From: Echinometra lucunter
Taxonomy: Eukaryota; Echinodermata; Echinoidea; Camarodonta; Echinometridae
NCBI GenBank assembly: GCA_029962745.1
Contig: CM057165.1
Coordinates: 3,874,340-3,938,339 of the forward strand
Length of the DNA stretch: 64,000 nt
Direction of reading: 5' to 3'
Notes under the pieces: model-generated
What the model saw: only the letters and a program-made list of their open reading frames with translations
Told to the model about the DNA's origin: nothing
The model's database searches: none
In this document: positions 35,233 to 46,700 of the stretch, in pieces
Numbering within the stretch: position 1 is the first letter of the stretch
How the letters are laid out: each line of letters opens with the position of its first letter
Translations under genes and position numbers: made by a program

Positions 35233-35423
35233 CATTTGCTCCGGTGACAATTGCTGCCATGGAAAGTCTGCACATTATGCCAGACATAAAACCTAACCCC
35301 AAACCTAACACTAGCTGTAATACGTATCAAATTATTCTGAAGCAAGACCCACAACCCTAACCCTAACCCTACATCATATGTCTTTGGAGAAATTAAGACT
35401 GGAGCAATTGTCGCAGGAGTAAA
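35233..35423. mobile_element. Fold-back element with interstitial telomere-like core
   Basis: ATTTGCTCCGGTGACAATTG is mirrored by CAATTGTCGCAGGAGTAAAT. The centre contains AACCCTAACCCTAACCCTA (35353-35371), the metazoan telomere repeat. It probably belongs to the element rather than being a true telomere. Confidence 0.6.
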
Positions 35424-35437
35424 TATCTTGTCACCTT

Positions 35438-35853
35438 TTAACCCATTCGTGACAGAGGTCCACATTTTGTGGTTTGGTCTAATATGTTTTGATGCAAAGC
35501 CCTAAAAATCATACCAAATACATAAACAGAAAGAGCAAAAAATTCTACACAAACTGTGCCCATTTTGGTTGCATCAATATTGGTTGTTTGATGCTGAAAA
35601 TTTGTTTAAAGGAAAATAAGCATTAAATTCCTTAAATTGGCAATGTGATAGAAAGTTTGAAATCACCTTTTCCCCCGCATATTGGCAAGTTTTTTGCTTC
35701 TCATCATAATTTCTGTCATTTTATATTAATTTCAGATACATGATGTTTTATGAGAAAAATGTAGCAATAAAATAAGAATGCTGATGTTGCCAATTTGAAG
35801 AATAAAAGCTGATCAAATTAGGCTTTATATAATTCCTGTCACGAATGGGTTAA
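35438..35853. mobile_element. piggyBac-like MITE, copy 4
   Basis: TTAACCCATTCGTGACAG ... CTGTCACGAATGGGTTAA. It directly abuts the fold-back element at 35233-35423. Confidence 0.88.
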
Positions 35854-36179
35854 CCAAAGCTTTGTATGACAGTATCCATGTATATTCTCTTTCACACACA
35901 CTGTCTTTCCTCTGCCAACTCTGTGTGTCAACTTGTTCTTTCTAATCTGTCACGCTTTCTCTTTTTCCTCCTTTCTCCAGCTTTCCTTGATACATTCAAG
36001 TCCCTCATATTGTGTCTTCCCTAGATTTCACCATTATGCTTATGAATTATGAGCAACACCAGAAAACATACGAATAACAAAACATACAAAGGTCATTATC
36101 AGGATTCTTAAAAGATTGAATATATTTCATCAACAATGCTAGTTGATTGCCAATAACTCAACAGAATTACAGTAATTGT

Positions 36180-36940
36180 GAATTAATTATTAAAAAGTAA
36201 TTACTAAAAGTAGAACTACATGCATGTACATGTAGCTACACATATGTGACATATAGTTCCATATAACTACATAATCAACACTTTTTCAAGTAATCATAAA
36301 TACATAGAACTACATGCAAGTACATGTAGCTACATATATATGACATAAAGTTCCAAATTATACATATAGTGCATGCTCTGGAATTGAATATAGCGTAATG
36401 GGTGCATCCATAGCTATAGAATTTCTCAAGTGCATTATATGTCACCGAGGCCGTAGGCTGAGGTGAGATATACATGTAGTGCACGAGAGAAATCCTAAAC
36501 ATGTATCTATGGATGCACATTTTATGGTATATTTGACGACAGTGAGCATAAACTATGTGTTATATAAGATGGGAAACTGCTTGTCAGATTGGAGCTGATC
36601 ACCAAACTATAATATTACAACATCAATCACAATAAAGTGCAACACACTCCGTATTATTGATAATTTGTAAGTTAATGATATCATGGGCTTTGGGATTTTG
36701 TACACAAATAAGCATGCAATATTGCACATTATATTGCACGGCCGTGGCCATATAACGAATCACGCAATGGCAAGAAGAGCAAATCTGACCAATCAGAAAC
36801 CTTTCAAGTAACCCATCTTATATAACTACATAACATTTCAAGTTATCATGAATATGTACAACTACATGAATGTACATGTACATGCATATGACATATGATT
36901 ACATATTATTACATGAAACTACATAATCAGTACATATATG
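36180..36940. repeat. TACATGTA-rich direct repeats with nested palindromes
   Basis: AACTACATGCATGTACATGT and related units recur at about 36215, 36300 and 36858. Two palindromic inserts lie between them: one at about 36390-36525 (GGTGCATCCATAG mirrored by CTATGGATGCAC), and one at about 36556-36825 (TGTTATATAAGATGGG mirrored by CCCATCTTATATAAC). Confidence 0.55.
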
Positions 36941-38078
36941 CTTCTTTTTTATCAAACTTCATCTACAATGATGTTGAAAAAACTTGGCCTGGTTTTGCAT
37001 TTCTCTGAATTGTGCATAGTTACTTTGCATCATAAATGTGAGGTAAAACATACCACTAATGAATGAAATTAAGTACACAGTATGTGCACCATGTGCACTC
37101 GCCCTCTCTTCATGTGATATGTATTTTGAAATCATACACAACAGTTTTACAACTTGAAGAATAAATGTTGTGTTCACTATACAAATAGAAAAAAATTAAA
37201 TATGATGTAAAAGAAAACAAACATAATGCCTTTGTTTAGACATAAAAAATACTGCAAAACTTGGCATCTCTTTCTATACCAGTACTCACTAAGTTGCAAC
37301 TCACTGCCCCCCCCCCCCCCCCCCCCCCCAAAAAAAGAAAAAAATATGTCCACTACATTAGGTATCATCCTGTCACCATATTCAATGATGGTAAATACTG
37401 TTTTGCAGAACACATGAAAATTACTTTACTTGTTCAAAATGGTGTCTACCTCTCTTTAGCTGAAATAAGCAAGCAGTTGGGGTGACCCCCTATGATTTCT
37501 TAAGTGATTAAAACCAAAAAAAAAAAAAAAAAAAAGGAAGAAGAAGAAATAAGAATATGGGGAAAGAGAGGGTTGGGTCATGTAACTTCATGTAACTCTA
37601 TAATACTCCTATTTATTCAATTAAAATACAAAAAGGTGCTGCATGAAAGATGGCGACTCAGTAATGTACAATATGGCATACAAAAACATTTATGACCAAT
37701 GTATGTCCAATGATTGCTTGCACAGAGAGTATGCATGTTTTGTGTACAATACTGGATACAGAAACTTGAATTCATAAATGACATTTTAAAACTGTTTCCT
37801 TGGTGGGTATGTCCAATAATTGCCTGCTCAGGGGTTTTGCACTTACAGATACAGGTAGAGCACATTCTTTGGTAATATACATGTAGCTCTACAGTTTTTT
37901 GATAACATATAATTTCTATCATAAAAGTAATACTTATCATGCATAAAACTTTGATTCAGAGCCTGATCGATTTGACACAAGCAGCCATTACAGACATTTG
38001 ACAAATTTTGAAAGTTTTGAAAGCCTGTAAAAATAATTACCCCCCAATAAAATTTGTTGAGCTATTTTATTGTTAATT

Positions 38079-38079
<1 letters not shown>

Positions 38080-38109
<30 letters not shown>

Positions 38110-38461
38110 TTTATAAAGCGCGCATTCTGGTGAAGTACCATTCAAGGCGCTACATTAGAAAATCAATCAATGCCTAAGTAATCTTACAAGGAAAACAACA
38201 TAAAACAATTTACAATATAATAACAGAAAGAAAAACGAAAAGAAAACAACAAAGAAAAGAAAAATCTTCCTAATAACTTTGAGTGAACAGAAAATGTTTG
38301 AGTCTTTTTTGGAAAGTAGATAAACAGGGGATATTTCTAATTTCACTTGGCAGTTTATTCCATAGTACAGGTGCAACATGACTGAAAGCACGATCTCCAT
38401 AGTGGGTGGTTCTGCTTCTGGGGACTACAAGCACAGTGGAGGTAGAAGTGAAGGGCATCAC
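38080..38461 (-). mobile_element. 3' stub of a non-LTR retrotransposon
   Basis: The minus frame 38461-38270 reads RTTHYGDRAFSHVAPVLWNK and continues LPSEIR ... FQKRLKHFLF, the typical C-terminal end of a LINE reverse-transcriptase ORF. A 3' UTR with AAGCGCGC follows, then a (TTA)n tail at 38080-38105. It is a 5'-truncated insertion. Confidence 0.8.
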
Positions 38462-38929
38462 TGAAGGAGCTGAAATTCATTAAACTTTAGTTGCCCCAGT
38501 TGTCTACTTAAACTAGAATATACGAAATGATCAATGTCACAGATGGACAAAAATATCATTACTAGAGATATCACCGAGTGAATCCATTGACATGAGAGGG
38601 GTTAAACCTACAACCATCGGACCGGAAATGTCACTCTTCATCGATCAGGCTCTTCATTAATATTTAGTAAGCACCATATTTCTTGTCATAGCACAGTGAC
38701 GGACATTCATATTTGAATGATAAATTTCCACCTGTGCAATATTGAAGCACCATGTTAACCACAAAATATATACTATCTCTTTCCATGCATCAAACAACAA
38801 CTTTAACAACTGCAAAAAAACTTAACCAGTATCCAGGATGCTGGTAAATCCTAATATCTTTGAATTATCATACATGTACCAGTTTCTTGTGAAGTACTTA
38901 GAAATATGCACTGACCAAAGTGCTTACTG

Positions 38930-39060
38930 TATTATTATAACTCCGGTTACTGGATTAATGTTTTGCCAAAAGACATTAGTGCCAGGGGATTTGAACCCTC
39001 AACTCTTTCATGAAGAGTCATGGGAATGAATCTCAACACCACAACACCTCCTCTTGAAGC
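38930..39060 (-). repeat. Reverse-oriented tRNA-like SINE fragment
   Basis: GCCAGGGGATTTGAACCCTC matches the B-box end of the repeat at 2730-3015, including the CACCACAACACCTCC end. Confidence 0.5.
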
Positions 39061-39224
39061 CTTCAATTTTCTATCTCCCCTACATGTATTTTTGTTCGAT
39101 ATATTTTTCATCTAGCCAATGTTTCCCTCCATTTTCGAGGCAAGCCTCGGAAGCATGAAATTTAGGCATGGAAAACTAAATTAACATTTTATTTGGTCCT
39201 TACATGTTATATGAAGGAAGCTTC

Positions 39225-39425
39225 CACAGTGTTAAAGTTCAAATCCCTTCTCAAGACATTTCTGTATGAAAAAGTATTTTGAATGAGTTTTGGTCTTGCA
39301 AATTGCAACACCTACTGTACATGTACATTTCCTTTTTCCATTTTTAATCAAAGCACAGAGACACTACGGTAGTGATATGCGCTATATAAGCACTGTAGTA
39401 GTATTATTATTATTACATTATTAAA
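39225..39425 (+). mobile_element. 3' stub of another LINE, + strand
   Basis: TVLKFKSLLKTFLYEKVF and a stop resemble the last residues of a LINE ORF2. They are followed by GATATGCGCTATATAAGCAC and an ATT-repeat tail. Confidence 0.6.
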
Positions 39426-39930
39426 ATGCACTGGTTTTCCAAATACTCAATACAAATCTCTATATTTTGCACAGAAAATGATGAATTGTAAACTATCCAT
39501 CTCTTAGTTGCAACTATGGATGTAGTGACATGATCACATTATGTTACAAATGTGAGTTATGCTAATATCCCATATAATAAAATGTACCTGCAAACTTAGG
39601 ATATCTGTAAGGCACTGTAAGAGGTGTTTGCATAGTTGTTTTTATAGAAGACACTGGAAACTGCTTTGGTCATGTCTATAAATGGAAGGCACTATGTGAT
39701 TTTAAGTGCTGGTTTACATTATTAACCCATTGTCAGGCAGAGATATCTTATGAGACTAACCCTTATAAAAAAAAATACCATGTGTACCATGGAACTTTGA
39801 TGAAATTACCATCATATCATGGTAACTTGACGGTACTTGCATGGTACTTTCATGGTTTTGGTGGTCATCATCAAAAGACAATAGTACCTATAATACATGA
39901 GTCGTGAATTAGTTGGTTGGACAGTTTACA

Positions 39931-40256
39931 AACCTAGAAAAGTTCTTTCCGTTGAAGTTTTCTCATTGATTTAGGTTCCTATGTATTTTATGAAGGTTGA
40001 ATTCACAAGATTGACAACGCTATCAAAGTTTCGTATCACCGCACATACACATTTCGCACGTACATGTAGTTCAGTTTGAACGTTCTGTGTAAGTTGTCTT
40101 TGCGCTGTAAAACCTATACGCATACAGATTTATGCAAATTATGCAAATTGCTCAAGGTTGCTGTTTGGCCAACCAAGCTGAAAATGTTCATAAACTACGT
40201 AGGAACCTAAATCAATGAAAAAACTTCAACGGAAAGAACTTTTCTAGTTTACACTG
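39931..40256. mobile_element. Fold-back MITE just downstream of gene B
   Basis: CTAGAAAAGTTCTTTCCGTT with GAAGTTTTCTCATTGATTTA (39944 on) is mirrored by TAAATCAATGAAAAAACTTC and AACGGAAAGAACTTTTCTAG. The arms of about 47 bp differ at about one position. It ends 35 bp from the gene B stop, so it may lie in its 3' UTR or poly(A) region. Confidence 0.85.
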
Positions 40257-40290
40257 TTAGCTAAATAGGAAAGTCCAACAGACTAAATGT

Positions 40291-43200
40291 CTACACAATT
40301 AGAGGGACATTGCTCCTGCGATCATTATCGTGATTAGCCTTCACTGACTTGAAGGTACATCTCTTAGTCTTCCAAAGCCAAACCAACAGGATAACCAGGC
40401 CAATGAGCATGATGACACCAAATATGCTTCCTAGTAGTATAGATCGAAGTCTTTCAGGGTTTCCTTCAGGCTGTAAATTGAAATGAGCCAGAAATAAGAA
40501 CAAAAACAAAGTAATTTCTATTTGTTATTCTGCTTTGCTTGTGTTGTGCATTTACACTAATTTAAATATGCTTGATGTTAACATAGAAATGAAAATTTCA
40601 TTGCAGTAAATTTATTTGTTGTCAATGATGTTCATTTTCATGTTTCATTGTACATGTTATAAATTAATGTAGGGACATTGAGGTCGTGAAAACTGGGGTT
40701 ATTGTCTTGGAGAGTTTATTGTACAATTCTTTATGTTGTATCACTTGCAACTCAGAGATATCAGCCATTTAGCTCACACTTGGCAACAGGGGACACAAAA
40801 TCTTTGACTATCCACAGATTAATTTTACTCAGAAAAGTGAGCAGTATACACTGGGTGATTTTAAGTTCGGTGTTAAAAGGTGGGGTAGTTGTTGTAGCAA
40901 CACCAACACCATAATGTGTTGGGATTGACCTTGGAAAATATGATATATTTCCGGTAGATCGTGTTGAAAGCCGGTGTTGAAAGTCTTCTGCTGAACCAGG
41001 TTCAGTCAGTACATGCATTAGTTTTTCGTAGTTGTCTGCATAATGTCTATTCCCAACTAGGCTGGTTCATGGCATGGTACTCCCCACTGGGATTTTTAAC
41101 AAGCGTTGCGTGAAGCGCCATCTATCACCAAGTCCGGCCCACTTTAAGAAATGTAGTGGGGAAGGGGGGAAATATATATGCAGTTTTCTAACAAGCAGAA
41201 CAAAATAAATGTCCTCGGCTTTTTCAGACACTATTTTTTGCTCCATTTTACTCCTAAATTGCATGAAAGATCAAAATTTACAAAATCATGGGCGAGGGGG
41301 GTAGGATTATGTCACCCCAACAGTTACCAATTTTACCATAGTGTAAACTGTAAAGAATGATTTTGAATGAATTCGCATATAAGTAAGGAGCCACTTTATG
41401 ATGAATTACCAATTTTGTGCTTGGCAACATTCATATCAGTATCTATAAAACTAGCAAACATCTACATGTAGCAAATGACTCTGAATACAGTCTGAGAAAA
41501 GGCCAAGATAAGCTTCAAATCGTAGGCAGCCTAGCGATTGATCTGAATTCCTTAGGATTCAAAGCCCATCAGGCCTTTTTTCCACCTGAAAGGCCCACAC
41601 TACCTCTCAATATGGCATATTTGTTTGCTCCTTTATCCTATGTCTGCTGGACTGTATCATTAGATTTGAAAATTCTGAAATATAGGACATAACTTATTTT
41701 GTTAGAGAACATGGACTATTGCTATATGTTTAATATTTATTGGCTCAATTGGTCTGCTATTTGAACCAAATTCATCAGTCGAATGACCATTAGAATGACC
41801 ATTAGAATAGAGTCCTTAGATTCAGGGACTGTGCTTGGGGGGGGGGGGCACAGTGGCCCCCCTTTTCCAAGGACCCCATAAAGTGCCTCTTTTATCTTGA
41901 AAAATACCAATTTTCAAACCTCAGTGCTCAGTCTTCTTACAAGGCCCTTTTTTCTTTTGTAATAAGTGCCCCTTTCCACTTCAAATATGTTGCCCTTCTT
42001 AAAACCTGCAAATTTCCCCTTCTATACCTGATTAGTACCCCTTTCTCTTTTAATAGCTCTCTTTTTCCCTTCTGAGAAGTGAATATCCCTTTTGAAATGT
42101 GATAGTGCCCCTTTTCAACTAAGCTAAACTGCCCCCTTTGAAATCTGAAACATGCCCCTATTAACTTCTGATAAGTGCCCTTTTTCTTTTATATCTAATG
42201 TAACAATATTCCTGATATAGCAAGGTAATGTTCCGGTCCAAGCTCTTTATATTTTATTGTTCTTTTACCCTGAAAAAAGGAGATTCCTACTATAACATGG
42301 TGATTTTGATGTTCCCAAGGACCTCATTATACCAAGTTTCCACTGTAGTATTTCCCATTTTTCCCATTTTTAATATATAAGTGTGTGTTCTTTTGTTTTC
42401 TGTCCCTTTTTCAAATCTGATACATGCTCATCTGATTTGTGATGAGTGCCCCTTTTCCTTTCTAGTAAGTGCCAATTCTCCTTATGATATGTGCCCCTTT
42501 ACATATGATAAATGTCTTTTTCCACTTTTGATTAGTGTCCTGTTTTGTTTTAAATAGTGCAGTTCTCCTGCTGAGAAGTGCCCCCTTCAAATCTGATATA
42601 TGTGAGGCAGTGGATTAGGGGGCAGGAGGGGCACAAACACCCCCCTACCTTAATAAGAAGAAATTGTGCCTGTAAATTTAAGCAATGAGGGTAATTTTAT
42701 GCCTGCCTACCGTAGGTGGTTGCCGGAGGCATTATGGGTTTACTAAAACCCCCAAATGGTATTTTTCCTTCTTGTGTTTTTCCTTTGTAGTGCGCCTTTT
42801 TTTTTCCCCCAAAAGTCCCCATTGGCTGGTCAAATCCCCTCCCCTCCCCCCCCCCCCCCACTTTGAAAGACGCTCTGCCATCCCTGCTTATATTTTACAC
42901 TTTATAATCCCAATATCATGCAATATGCTGTGGTTCTTGACTCACCAGTGTATCCGTTGTTTGTGAGGTGAAATCAGTCCAGTCATTGCTGGTAGATGTT
43001 GGTTCATTCGTTTCTGCTATGCCCTCTGCTGTCGTGGTCAGTGTTGTGAGTTCAGCAGGAATTGCTGGGCAGTGCTCTTGAACAACAAATGCTGCTCCAG
43101 TAGAAGACGTTTGCACAATATTGCGTGTGGAGATGTCCAGAATTATTGCGTAGAGCTTGACAGTTTCATCAAGATATTCCAAAGAATCTACATCCAGTCT

Positions 43201-43542
43201 GTACTTCACAGTTCTATTTGAGTAAGATATGTTTACTCGGAATCTTGATTCTTGATTCATTTCACATGCATCGAAATGGCATTTACTGCCATAGTAGAAC
43301 CATTTGCCAGGAGGACCTTGTTGATGGGTATTCAGACCTACGGTGTACTGATCTAATGGTGTCAATGCATGACAGACTTCGAAAGAGGTTGTTAGTGAAC
43401 CATGCTCTCCTTTTTCATAACAGTCCTTGTCTGTCTTTGGCTCTTCTATGAATGTTACAAGTTCTTCACAGAATGCTGGTTGAGACATTAAATAAATAAA
43501 TGTAAGAATGTATAGATGGATGAACATTTCGACTCTTGGCAC
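40291..43542 (-). CDS. Gene B: paralogue of gene A, type I membrane protein (orphan)
   Basis: Exon 1 is 43542-42946, with donor ACACTG/GTGAGT in phase 0. Exon 2 is 40470-40291, with acceptor TTTACAG in phase 0. The predicted 258-residue protein has a signal peptide (FIHLYILTFIYLMSQPAFC) and an ectodomain with EPKTDKDCYEKGEHG, GKWFYYGS and YLDETVKLYAIILD. A Thr/Ser-rich stalk, one transmembrane helix (ILLGSIFGVIMLIGLVILLV) and a short basic tail follow. There are sequons at NIS and NRT. The intron is 2.5 kb. It has the same orientation and two-exon layout as gene A and lies between the two ZZZ3 terminal exons. No known family is recognised; a cell-surface role is inferred from architecture only. 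Confidence 0.75.
41845..42620. repeat. Degenerate tandem repeat rich in AGTGCCCCTTTT
   Basis: AAGTGCCCCTTT-like words recur every 30-50 bp between TCTGATA/GTGATA motifs. It is a decayed satellite-like tract in the gene B intron. Confidence 0.6.
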
Positions 43543-43993
43543 GTTGAAGAGAGAATAAAAATGGCAGGAGACGTTCTGCTACTTCAATGTTGCAGGTGCA
43601 GCCGATTTCATTGATGCTTGGTGCAATTATTCTCTGACACAATGCCAAAGCTGTACAATCACTGATAGCACTATTCTTCAACAGTTTGGGTCATCGAACA
43701 TTTCCCTTTTCTAACAGTCCTTTATATCCTCTTTTTAAATTTGTTCTTTTGAATTCTGCAAGTTTAATGAATACGGCTCAAAAAAACCGATTGCGAGCAG
43801 GCCTCTGTACATATCAAAATGGCTTCGTTAAATATGCCACGTCTACGAACAACTGTGCTGCAAGAGGGCAGCAAATTAGCCTCGCAGAGAGTTGAATGTA
43901 CTAGGGTTGAATATAAAATATGTTTTGGCGAAAGGATTGTGAGTTGGGGGGGGGGTGTTTCCTTTCTTTATCCCTGTGGATGTAAGATATGTA

Positions 43994-44165
43994 CAGTAAA
44001 ACCTGTCATAGTTGCCACCAGTCGTATAAAGTTCATAATCTTTGTTTCCCTTAAATAATTTTCACATTAAAACATGTGTTGCGAAGAACCTTTATATAAA
44101 GACCACCTGCTCATAAAGACAAATTTTCTTGTCTCTCTTGGACTCTCTTTATACAGGTTTCACTT
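43994..44165. mobile_element. pogo/mariner-like MITE, diverged
   Basis: Starts CAGTAAAACCTGTCATAG, contains ATAAAGACCACCTGCTCATA and ends ATACAGGTTTCACTT, matching the family at 1899. Confidence 0.6.
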
Positions 44166-44894
44166 CTTTACTAAATGAAACCAGCTGTATGACATTCAGA
44201 CATGATCTGTTGTACATATTTTGGGAGTACATATACATGTAGATAAGGGTCTAATTACTCTTTGTATTCTTACAGAGCAATAATCACATACCGACTCGTT
44301 CATGTAGCTAGTCTTTTTTTCTTTCTTTTTTTTTGTAGAAGATACAATTGGATATACATTTAGTTGGGGTTTTTTTCTACAAAAGTATTCTCTTTCAGCG
44401 ATAATTCTTTTGAAGTAATGTTATAAAGGACCCTATATTGTGTGGTCACACATATGACTGATCAGGCCTAGATCTCTGAAAGGAGAGCATAAACACATAA
44501 AATTTACATTCCAGCTGTTGACATCAATTCCATTATATAGAAATCACAAACTGAATATGGTAAAAAAAAAATTCTCCAGGGTGAATACCCATACAATTTG
44601 AAATCAAACAAGTAAGACTCCTCTTCGTGTGAGGTCAAAAACATAGTGCACCAAAATGTTATTGTTTAGAAATACAAAAGTGGAGACTGCCATTATGAGA
44701 CACATATTTGAATAATGAGGTTTAAATCAATGATTTTTAATTATACTGGTCACACATTTCACTGATAACCCAGATATGATTCATTACTCAGTCTTATCTT
44801 AACACATGTGAATCCAAATCTCATCCGCATTGTTTCCACTTGAATGTTTAATGATGAAATGTATTCTTCTCTTTTTTTTCCTTTTCCTCGTCAG

Positions 44895-44961
44895 TGATTT
44901 CCAATCTGATGTTCATCGTTCATCCCATCTCTTGAATAAAATGAGTCCATTGAGAGAGTGA
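44895..44961 (+). pseudogene. Partial third copy of the ZZZ3 terminal exon
   Basis: It follows a pyrimidine tract and TCGTCAG in the same phase as the other terminal exons, and reads DFQSDVHRSSH (keeping H-x3-H) before diverging to LLNKMSPLRE and TGA. The divergence point runs into a GA microsatellite. It could still give a short ZZZ3 isoform with a complete ZZ finger, but a truncated relic is more likely. Confidence 0.55.
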
Positions 44962-45104
44962 GGGAGAGAGAGAGAGAGAGAGAGGATGGTTTGACACTCG
45001 AGTCTTATCCTGACACATTAGTGATATGTATCTGTATGTATTTTCCCCTTGAATGCTTAATATTGATGTAACATATTCTTTTTCTTTTTCCTTCTTCTCT
45101 GCAG

Positions 45105-45261
45105 TGATTTCCAGTCTGGTATTCATCATTCATCCCATCGTATGGAACCTGTCCAACCCAGCCAATCATCAGGCTTCATTGACTCAAACTACACAAGCTT
45201 CACAGGGATGTCGGGAGACTACAACTATCTTGATCCAAATTATAGCCCAGCATTTCTTTGA
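45105..45261 (+). CDS. ZZZ3: ZZZ3 terminal exon, intact second copy (candidate alternative last exon)
   Basis: This stretch has the same 157-nt length, acceptor (CTCTGCAG), phase and stop codon as the exon at 31995. Aligning the two by eye gives 15 differing codons, nine of them synonymous. The changed residues include D to G, R to H, V to I, D to N, T to M and V to F. H-x3-H is kept. ATTAAA hexamers occur at 45340 and 45378. No intact ZZ exon lies between the copies, so it could only be used by splicing from 12841 (a 32-kb intron) or be a relic. The bias to synonymous change suggests it was under selection for some time. Confidence 0.7.
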
Positions 45262-45404
45262 TAGGGTGGTCATTTTATAACAATCATCAAAATATTCTTT
45301 TTACTTAACAAGCCAGTTACTACAGTGTATTTTAAAGAAATTAAATATCATTTTCTTGATAGGGTGATCAATTTTTATTAAAATACAAAACTATCCCAAA
45401 AGTC

Positions 45405-45466
45405 AAAGTTTCAGGAGACTACAACTTTCTACATGTAGATCTCAATTATAGTAGTTCTTTGATAGG
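45405..45466 (+). pseudogene. Fragment of ZZZ3 terminal exon, downstream of copy 2
   Basis: CAGGAGACTACAACTTTCTA, then CTCAATTATAG and AGTTCTTTGATAGGG, repeats the 3' end and stop region of the exon at 45105. An internal insertion, CATGTAGAT, breaks the frame. Confidence 0.6.
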
Positions 45467-46004
45467 GTAATTGCTTCATTTATCTATTAAAATATTTTTC
45501 GCAAACCAGGTAATACAATCATCCCAATCTGGTATCTTCCACTGTCCAAGAAATCCTGGCGAGATTGAACATTTGCTCATGCCTGAGCGGCCCTGTGAAA
45601 TTCACTACCACAGTAGCTGAAGAATGCCAGGTAGTTTTATAAACCTCCCTGTAAGATTTTTTTTTTTAATGTACCAATCTGTTCCAAAAGATTGCATGAA
45701 AGGTCTTGAAGTAATGAAAGCTTGCCATAGTTAAACTAGTAATACTTTGAATATTATTTTTGTCAGGAATCAGTTGTCATTCTTTTTATGTGGGATTTGT
45801 ATGCTATGACACAAACAGAAAGAAAAGCAACTTGAAAGATACACACAATGTCCTTGGAATAGGCTGATATACAGTAACTAGAAGTTGATGTGAATGTCGG
45901 GTATGTTTACTCGTATCTCAGCCATTGATCATGTATGTATAAACTATTACATGGGAAAAGTATGATTCTAGTTTTGATATCTTCCATTTTCTTTTAGTCC
46001 ACCC

Positions 46005-46130
46005 GGGCGGTGTTTCACGAAACCATCATACATGTAAGTCTAACTTCTTGGACATCCCATTGAAATGTGCGTTGTAGAATTGACACGTGTTTCAATGGGA
46101 TGTCCATGAACTTTCGTGAAACGCAGCCCA
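46005..46130. mobile_element. Fold-back MITE
   Basis: GGGCGGTGTTTCACGAAA ... GGACATCCCATTGAAA is mirrored by TTTCAATGGGATGTCC ... TTTCGTGAAACGCAGCCC. Confidence 0.8.
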
Positions 46131-46214
46131 GACTGACTTGTACAGGAAGTTGGTAAGGTTGAGAGAGGAGAGGTGGAGTAAACGAATTAGGGGAGGAGAG
46201 AAGATAATAGAATT

Positions 46215-46245
<31 letters not shown>

Positions 46246-46700
46246 GATAGACATACAGACAGAAAGGGTGAGGAAACTAAATAGCATTACATATACATGT
46301 AGGTTGAGAGGAGAGGGAATTAGAGTAGAGAGAGAGAGAGAGAGAGAGGAACAGAAAAGAAGCCGAGGGAAGAGGGACTGTTAGGGTGGCATTCAGCATA
46401 CTGTTGAATTGCATTTGAAAAGAGAGGTAGAGTATTACTAGGGGAGAAGTTATCACCTTCATCGTCATCGTCGTCATTGTTATCACCGCCATCATCGCCA
46501 TCGTCACCACCATCATCATCACCATCGTCATCATCATCACCATCATAATCCTCACTGCATCATCACCGTCGTCACCACCATCATCGTCATTGTCGTCATT
46601 GTCATTTCCATCACTGTCATTTCCATCACCACCACCATCATCAACACTGTCAACATCATCACCGTCATCATCAACATCATGGTCATCACCACCATCACTC
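46215..46700. repeat. (GA)n and (CAT/CAC/GTC)n microsatellites
   Basis: GA runs lie at about 46216-46240 and 46329-46349. From about 46455 to 46700 there are imperfect CAT/CAC/GTC triplets. Met/Val-rich open frames here are artefacts. Confidence 0.9.

Noticed and set aside
35353..35371. A true telomere or chromosome-fusion site
   Set aside because: Only about three repeats, contained within an inverted-repeat element.
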